Source: Bryobacterales bacterium
GTDB lineage: Bacteria; Acidobacteriota; Terriglobia; Bryobacterales; Bryobacteraceae
Assembly: GCA_003164075.1 (NCBI GenBank)
Contig: PLRZ01000091.1
Coordinates: forward strand, 1 to 5,297
Length of the DNA: 5,297 bases
Direction: 5' to 3'
Shown here: positions 1 to 5,297 of the stretch, in pieces
Layout: every line of letters begins with the position of its first letter
How positions within the stretch are numbered: position 1 is the stretch's first letter
The notes under the pieces: model-generated
What the model saw: only the letters and a program-made list of their open reading frames with translations
Told to the model about the DNA's origin: nothing
Databases searched by the model: none
Translations under genes and position numbers: made by a program

Positions 1-1
1 T

Positions 2-44
2 TTCCCCGCCAGGCAGAAATTGCGGTGCGAGATCAGGAGGTCTG
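2..44. repeat. 43-bp direct repeat, left copy
   Basis: This stretch recurs at 5216-5258 with 40 of 43 bases identical; the differences are at 26, 31 and 40. Both copies contain CCCCGCC followed by AGGCAGAAATTGCGG. In the right copy CCCCGC and GCGGGG can form a 6-bp stem around a 12-nt loop; in the left copy one pair is lost. The two copies bracket the whole four-gene block. No coding function is seen. It could be a dispersed intergenic repeat or the scar of a duplication. Confidence 0.75.
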
Positions 45-101
45 TCCTTTCAAGCCAGTGCAGGAACGCAGCTATACTGCGCTTAAAGCACGCATAAATA
101 C

Positions 102-113
102 TTGACAAGTCAA
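102..113. promoter_or_regulatory. Inverted repeat over the -35 box, possible operator
   Basis: TTGAC-AA-GTCAA is a 12-bp sequence with perfect 5-bp arms that covers the -35 hexamer and the six bases after it. A dimeric repressor bound here would block RNA polymerase. The arms only partly resemble the HspR half-site CTTGA and the spacing is too short for the HAIR operator, so no named regulator is assigned. A chance palindrome is possible. Confidence 0.35.
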
Positions 114-130
114 CGCTCATATTCTATGAT
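102..130 (+). promoter_or_regulatory. Sigma-70-type promoter of hsp20
   Basis: The -35 box is a perfect TTGACA (102-107). The -10 box is TATGAT (125-130), one base from consensus, and the spacer is the optimal 17 nt. Transcription should start near 137, giving a leader of about 50 nt before the hsp20 ATG. No CIRCE element and no sigma-32 consensus is visible. Heat control, if any, would therefore act through an operator, the leader RNA, or another route. Confidence 0.75.
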
Positions 131-140
131 TGCAATTGGA

Positions 141-161
141 TGAGGTCGCCAGACGGCCTCA
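141..161 (+). promoter_or_regulatory. Leader hairpin of hsp20 mRNA
   Basis: TGAGGTCG (141-148) pairs with CGGCCTCA (154-161) as an 8-bp stem with one G-U pair and a 5-nt loop, CCAGA. It begins about 4 nt after the predicted transcription start. Its last five bases, CCTCA (157-161), are also complementary to TGAGG at 172-176, which overlaps the Shine-Dalgarno sequence, so an alternative ribosome-masking pairing exists. The first hairpin is the more stable by inspection. It may simply protect the 5' end of the mRNA. Confidence 0.45.
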
Positions 162-172
162 AATCTTTCAAT

Positions 173-178
173 GAGGAG
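173..178 (+). promoter_or_regulatory. Shine-Dalgarno site fixing the hsp20 start
   Basis: GAGGAG lies 10 nt before the ATG at 189. An in-frame ATG at 171 would add six residues but overlaps this site and has no ribosome-binding sequence of its own. The family-typical N-terminus begins at 189, so that start is preferred. Confidence 0.7.
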
Positions 179-188
179 TTTGCAAATT

Positions 189-611
189 ATGTCTCTCACC
201 CATTTCGACCCCCTGGCTAGCGTTCGTCTCTTCGAAGACGCTTTTACCCGTATGGTCAACGAGCCCCGGGCCACCCGCCCCTGGTCTCCCGCTGTCGATA
301 TCTACGAAACCGAAAACGAACTCGTCCTCAAAGCGGATTTGCCGGATGTCGACCTCAAGGACATCGACGTCCGCGTGGAGAATCAAACCCTGAGCATCTC
401 CGGCGAACGCAAGTTCGAACAGGAGAACACCGGCAAGGGCTACCACCGCATCGAACGTAGCTATGGCAGCTTCATGCGCAGTTTCGCCGTGCCCAACAGC
501 TTCGATACCGAAAAAATCGCAGCCGACTTCAAGAACGGCGTGCTCAGCGTCACCCTTCCTAAGAAGGAAGCCGCTAAACCGCGTCAAGTCAAAGTCGAAG
601 TCAAAGCATAA
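189..611 (+). CDS. Small heat-shock protein, Hsp20/alpha-crystallin family
   Basis: A 140-residue ATP-independent holdase of the cytoplasm. It binds unfolding proteins and keeps them in a state that DnaK and ClpB can recover. The N-terminal arm (1-34, MSLTHFDPLASVRLFEDAF) is the short form seen in many bacterial class A Hsp20 proteins. The alpha-crystallin domain spans about 36-125. It opens with PAVDIYETENELVLKADLPDV and LSISGER, and closes with the signature A-x-F-x-N-G-V-L-S-V-x-L-P-K (112-125). The tail carries VKV (134-136), matching the I/V-x-I/V motif that docks neighbouring subunits during oligomer assembly. Length is normal for the family. The start at 189 is chosen for its spacing from GAGGAG. 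It is the first gene after a strong promoter and lies directly upstream of clpB, its functional partner. Family assignment is secure; a specific symbol (hspA, ibpA) cannot be justified. Confidence 0.96.
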   Translation: MSLTHFDPLASVRLFEDAFTRMVNEPRATRPWSPAVDIYETENELVLKADLPDVDLKDIDVRVENQTLSISGERKFEQENTGKGYHRIERSYGSFMRSFAVPNSFDTEKIAADFKNGVLSVTLPKKEAAKPRQVKVEVKA

Positions 612-612
612 G

Positions 613-624
613 CGCGGTACCGCG
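613..624. repeat. Perfect 12-bp palindrome after hsp20
   Basis: CGCGGTACCGCG starts one base after the hsp20 stop codon. As RNA it would give only a 4-bp stem with a GTAC loop. As DNA it could be a dimeric protein site. It is the first of three palindromes in the 100-bp gap before clpB. Function unknown. Confidence 0.4.
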
Positions 625-638
625 TCATAATGTACATA

Positions 639-658
639 GGACAGGCTGGCGCTTGTCC
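639..658 (+). other. Hairpin in the hsp20-clpB gap
   Basis: GGACAGGC (639-646) pairs with GCTTGTCC (651-658) as an 8-bp stem with one G-U pair and the tetraloop TGGC. No T-run follows, so it is not a terminator by itself. Bases TCCCG (656-660) are complementary to CGGGA (674-678) in the rising arm of the terminator, so an alternative, weaker pairing could compete with termination. That role is an inference; processing or mRNA stabilisation is equally possible. Confidence 0.45.
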
Positions 659-669
659 CGTTTGTGGAA

Positions 670-698
670 GGGCCGGGAAATCCCGGCCCGCTTTTTTT
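670..698 (+). terminator. Intrinsic terminator between hsp20 and clpB
   Basis: GGGCCGGG (670-677) and CCCGGCCC (682-689) form a perfect 8-bp G/C stem with a 4-nt loop. GC and seven Ts (692-698) follow. This is a textbook Rho-independent terminator. Its T-run ends 13 nt before the clpB ATG, inside the clpB leader, so clpB transcription from the hsp20 promoter must pass it. It likely sets the Hsp20:ClpB ratio or acts as an attenuator. Confidence 0.85.
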
Positions 699-701
699 AA
701 T

Positions 702-707
702 AGGGGA
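702..707 (+). promoter_or_regulatory. Shine-Dalgarno site fixing the clpB start
   Basis: AGGGGA lies 4 nt before the ATG at 712, a slightly short but workable spacing. The reading frame stays open back to a GTG at 664, but that extension would translate the terminator stem and gives a low-complexity Gly/Pro-rich sequence unlike any ClpB N-terminus. The start at 712 gives the family-typical MFRLDKLTQKAQEAL. Confidence 0.65.
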
Positions 708-711
708 TCCC

Positions 712-3351
<2,640 letters not shown>

Positions 3352-3359
3352 AAGAATTA

Positions 3360-3436
3360 GCCACGGATGAACACGGATGAACGCGGATAAAAAGAAGGCC
3401 TTTTCTTATCCGTGTTCATCCGTGTTTATCCGTGGC
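3360..3436. repeat. Long palindrome of CACGGATGAA units
   Basis: Two 31-base arms (3360-3390 and 3406-3436) are reverse complements except at two positions, both G-U pairs in RNA, so a 31-bp stem is possible. Inside, GAA/TTC can extend the stem past a three-A bulge to a GGCCTT loop. Each arm consists of about three 10-base units (CACGGATGAA, CACGGATGAA, CGCGGATAA). This resembles intergenic repeats that I recall as common in several large soil genomes. It starts 8 nt after the clpB stop and may end, stabilise or separate transcripts in both directions. It lacks a proper trailing T-run on the plus strand. Confidence 0.85.
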
Positions 3437-3462
3437 CATTCATGCTTTAATCAGGAGTTACT

Positions 3463-3702
3463 ATGAGCGTCAATACCATTAAAACCGCCGCGCTCCTGGC
3501 CCTGCTGAGCGCCGTCCTGATTGTCGGGGGCGGCGCCATCAGCGGCCGGAACGGCATGTACATCGGCCTTACCCTGGCCGTTGTCATGAATTTTTCGAGC
3601 TATTTCTTCTCCGATAAGATCGCGCTGATGTCGTATGCCGCGCAACCGGTCACCGAGTCGCAAAACAACGACGTTTACCGCCGCCTGCAGGCCATGCGAT
3701 GA
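3463..3702 (+). CDS. HtpX-like N-terminal membrane fragment, protease domain missing
   Basis: A 79-residue product with two predicted membrane helices (about 8-26 and 31-49), followed by SDKIALMSYAAQPV (50-63) and DVYRRLQAM. From family knowledge, this matches the start of the HtpX membrane protease: two N-terminal helices, then the conserved S-D-K-I-x-L-x-x-Y-x-A-x-x-V stretch and the E/D-x-Y-R segment. It stops where HtpX would continue into its M48 zinc-protease domain. No HExxH is present, and the downstream DNA in every relevant frame belongs to the next gene, so this is a deletion rather than a frameshift. A good AGGAG (3453-3457) lies 5 nt before the ATG, and the stop overlaps the next start as ATGA. 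It may be a remnant kept for translational coupling, or a small membrane protein with its own role. HtpX homology is likely; activity as a protease is excluded. Confidence 0.75.
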   Translation: MSVNTIKTAALLALLSAVLIVGGGAISGRNGMYIGLTLAVVMNFSSYFFSDKIALMSYAAQPVTESQNNDVYRRLQAMR

Positions 3703-4865
3703 ACGAAGTCCGCGTCAACCGCAAAGCCACCGACCGCGTCGCTTCCGGTCACCCGTGGATCTTCACCAGCGATGTTACCGACCTTGACGGCGCCCAGCCC
3801 GGAGCCGCCGTCAAGGTCGCCGATTTCCGCGGCCATCCGCTGGGCACGGCGCATTACAGCTCCACCTCGCAGATCGCCATACGCATGCTCTCGCACCAAG
3901 TGGAAGAGATCGGCCGCGATTTCTACATGAAGCGCCTGCGAGCCGCGGTGGATCATCGCCGCACCGTAGTGCCCCTGGGCAACGATGCTTACCGCGTGGT
4001 CCACGGCGAAGCGGACCTGCTCCCCGCCCTGGTGGTCGATCGCTACGGCGACTACCTGGTGGTACAGACGCTCGATCAGGGGATGGACGCCGCCAAGAGC
4101 GAGATCGCGTCCTGCCTGACGGAAATCTTCCAGCCTCGCGGAATCGTCGCGCGCAACGATGTCGCGGTGCGCGCCAAAGAGCAACTGCCGCTCGAGACGA
4201 CCATCCTCGCAGGCGAAATTCCGGACGCCGTCGCCCTGCGCATCAATGATTTCACCATGCATGCCGATCTGCTGCATGGCCAGAAGACCGGCATCTTCCT
4301 CGACCAGCGCGAGAATTATCGCGCCGCCGCACATTATGCCCGCGGCGGCAAGGCGCTCGATTGTTTCACTTCGACAGGCGGCTTCGCCTTGCACCTGGCC
4401 GCCAAATGTGAAGCCGTGGAAGCGGTCGACAGTTCCGGCCCCGCGCTGACAACCGCGCGCGCCAACGCCGAGGCCAACCAGATCGCCAACATTCATTTTC
4501 AGGAAGCCGACGTCTTCAACCTGCTGGCCGGCTACTCTTCCGCGCGGCGTCAATATTCGCTGGTGGTGCTCGATCCGCCGGCCTTCGCCAAGAGCCGCCG
4601 CAATCTGGACCCCGCCATCACCGGCTACAAAGAGATCAACCTGCGCGCGCTGCGCCTGCTCGGGCCCGGCGGCATCCTGGTCACGTGCTCCTGTTCGCAC
4701 CACGTGAGCGAGGCGACGTTCCTGGAGTTGATCGCGCAGGCATCGCTCGACGCCAATCGCACGCTGCGCGTGCTGGAGCGCCGCACGCAGGCGCAGGACC
4801 ACCCCATCCTGCTCACCGTGCCGGAAACTCACTATCTGAAGTGTCTGATTCTGGAAGTGGTGTAG
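3699..4865 (+). CDS. rlmI: PUA-domain SAM-dependent rRNA methyltransferase, RlmI-like
   Basis: A 388-residue cytoplasmic enzyme of the COG1092 family. Its best-known member, E. coli RlmI, makes m5C1962 in 23S rRNA. An N-terminal PUA RNA-binding domain (about 2-75) includes GHPWIF (17-22). A linker domain carries HGEADLLPALVVDRYGDYLV (102-121). The Rossmann methyltransferase domain begins near GQKTGIFLDQREN (194-206). SAM motif I is DCFTSTGGFALH (221-232), with Ser at 225 where RlmI has Tyr. Motif IV is LDPPAF (291-296). TCSCSHHV (329-336) supplies the catalytic-cysteine segment typical of 5-methylcytosine enzymes of this group. Length matches the family (about 390). The ATG overlaps the upstream stop (ATGA), with only a weak CAGG (3688-3691) ahead, so translation is probably coupled to the HtpX-like fragment. 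The family is secure; the exact target base is inferred from RlmI. Confidence 0.88.
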   Translation: MNEVRVNRKATDRVASGHPWIFTSDVTDLDGAQPGAAVKVADFRGHPLGTAHYSSTSQIAIRMLSHQVEEIGRDFYMKRLRAAVDHRRTVVPLGNDAYRVVHGEADLLPALVVDRYGDYLVVQTLDQGMDAAKSEIASCLTEIFQPRGIVARNDVAVRAKEQLPLETTILAGEIPDAVALRINDFTMHADLLHGQKTGIFLDQRENYRAAAHYARGGKALDCFTSTGGFALHLAAKCEAVEAVDSSGPALTTARANAEANQIANIHFQEADVFNLLAGYSSARRQYSLVVLDPPAFAKSRRNLDPAITGYKEINLRALRLLGPGGILVTCSCSHHVSEATFLELIAQASLDANRTLRVLERRTQAQDHPILLTVPETHYLKCLILEVV

Positions 4866-4887
4866 GCCCGTCGCTTCGCCGGCCTAC
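4862..4887 (+). other. Hairpin overlapping the methyltransferase stop codon
   Basis: GTAGGCC (4862-4868) and GGCCTAC (4881-4887) form a 7-bp stem that includes the TAG stop; with a bulged C one more G-C pair is possible. No T-run follows, so it is at best a weak or Rho-assisted 3' end. It may only protect the mRNA. Confidence 0.4.
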
Positions 4888-4945
4888 CGCGGACGCGCGT
4901 AGTATCCCGTCTTCGCCTGCACCGTCAGACTCGCATCCCTGGCGG

Positions 4946-5026
4946 GGGGTGCCCTCTGGGCCCGGCTCTGTAACGAGTGCCCGCGTGTGTGCAATTAGTT
5001 ACAGAGCCGGGCCCAGTGGGCACCCC
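4946..5026. repeat. Inverted repeat with 29-bp arms
   Basis: The left arm (4946-4974, GGGGTGCCC...CTGTAAC) and right arm (4998-5026, GTTACAG...GGGCACCCC) are complementary at 28 of 29 positions, with a T-T mismatch at 4955/5017. The central loop is 23 nt. No target-site duplication is visible next to the arms. It could be a MITE-like or REP-like element, a strong RNA hairpin acting as a transcript end, or a small structured RNA. It has no T-run. Confidence 0.85.
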
Positions 5027-5103
5027 GTTAGGGAGCGTTCACCGGTGACGGACCTTCCCCAGATCCAGAACTCCTGATGCCGTGGAATTTGCAGTGAGCC
5101 CGC

Positions 5104-5198
5104 AGGTGGAGCAGGCGGTGCTCGCCTTCGCTCGATCCTATTCGAGCAGCGGGCCTAATTCAGCGCGGGCGGGCAGGCGAGCACCGCCTGCCCCACCT
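5104..5198. repeat. Inverted repeat with 24-bp arms and inner hairpin
   Basis: The left arm (5104-5127) and right arm (5175-5198) are complementary at 23 of 24 positions (mismatch 5110/5192). The core is GCAGGCGGTGCTCGCC and its complement. The 47-nt interior has its own hairpin, GCTCGA (5130-5135) with TCGAGC (5142-5147). The nested palindrome suggests a dispersed intergenic repeat or structured RNA. No protein or RNA family is recognised. Confidence 0.82.
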
Positions 5199-5215
5199 TC
5201 GAAGCTCAGCCCATG

Positions 5216-5258
5216 TTCCCCGCCAGGCAGAAATTGCGGGGCGACATCAGGAGTTCTG
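5216..5258. repeat. 43-bp direct repeat, right copy
   Basis: Matches 2-44 in the same orientation at 40 of 43 bases. Here the CCCCGC/GCGGGG stem (5218-5223, 5236-5241) is perfect. It lies 18 bp after the nested palindrome at 5104-5198, so it may be one part of a larger compound repeat of which only this segment is seen at the left edge. Confidence 0.75.
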
Positions 5259-5297
5259 AGATCGGTTACGCACTGGGTGCTTAAACGGTTTCGGGAG

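Larger units (their letters stand above)
4866..5297. other. Non-coding stretch rich in inverted repeats
   Basis: No reading frame here has a ribosome-binding site together with a recognisable product, and no tRNA or rRNA is seen. The open frames that cross it are tails of shadow frames from the methyltransferase gene. It contains two long imperfect palindromes (4946-5026 and 5104-5198) and the right copy of the 43-bp direct repeat (5216-5258). The final 39 bases may lead into a gene outside the window, but no promoter is recognisable. Confidence 0.6.

Noticed and set aside
101..114. HspR (HAIR) operator or sigma-32 promoter at hsp20
   Set aside because: CTTGA is present, but the opposing half-site is imperfect and the spacing is about 4 nt instead of 11; no sigma-32 -10 sequence follows, while a sigma-70 fit is near perfect.
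171..188. ATG at 171 as the hsp20 start
   Set aside because: It overlaps the Shine-Dalgarno sequence that serves the ATG at 189, and has no ribosome-binding site upstream.
626..631. CATAAT as a -10 box of a separate clpB promoter
   Set aside because: No sequence close to TTGACA lies 16-18 nt upstream, and transcripts from it would still meet the terminator at 670-698.
664..711. GTG start for clpB giving 16 extra residues
   Set aside because: The extension runs through the terminator stem and yields a sequence unlike ClpB N-termini; the ATG at 712 has its own AGGGGA.
3360..3436. CRISPR array, suggested by regular short repeats
   Set aside because: The units are only 10 bases, contiguous without spacers, and arranged as one palindrome.
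3675..4832. Open reading frame of 385 codons on the minus strand, opposite the methyltransferase gene
   Set aside because: Shadow frame of a GC-rich gene; the plus-strand protein has clear PUA and SAM-methyltransferase motifs and this one has none.

Overview
The window is GC-rich bacterial DNA with four plus-strand genes: a small heat-shock protein (hsp20), a ClpB-type disaggregase, a short HtpX-like membrane fragment, and a PUA-domain SAM-dependent methyltransferase of the RlmI family. The strong G/C third-position bias, the intergenic repeat built on CACGGATGAA, and a non-coding stretch full of long imperfect palindromes suggest a large soil-type genome. Acidobacteriota of the Solibacter/Bryobacter kind would fit, but this is an inference from style; no taxonomic marker is present.

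Layout. Bases 1-188 hold one copy of a 43-bp direct repeat, a near-consensus housekeeping promoter (TTGACA, 17-nt spacer, TATGAT) overlapped by a 12-bp inverted repeat, and a short leader with a stable hairpin. hsp20 occupies 189-611. The 100-bp gap before clpB holds three successive palindromes. The last is a strong intrinsic terminator whose T-run ends 13 nt before the clpB start codon. clpB runs 712-3351. A 77-bp palindrome made of 10-bp units separates it from a 79-codon reading frame (3463-3702) that matches only the first two membrane helices of the protease HtpX. That frame overlaps the methyltransferase gene (3699-4865) by ATGA. The last ~430 bases show no convincing gene. They hold three inverted repeats and a second copy of the 43-bp repeat that opens the window.

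How the genes fit together. Hsp20 holds unfolding proteins, and ClpB with DnaK pulls them out of aggregates, so the first two genes form a proteostasis module. HtpX is also a membrane-stress protein, so its remnant fits the theme, but its M48 protease domain is absent. The terminator in front of clpB implies that clpB is expressed by partial read-through or anti-termination from the hsp20 promoter, since no good separate promoter is visible.

The points most worth a second look are an Ile-Gly-Phe tripeptide in the ClpB second ATPase domain at the place where ClpA and ClpC dock ClpP, the attenuator-like hsp20-clpB gap, the HtpX truncation coupled to a methyltransferase gene, and the direct repeats that flank the whole gene block.
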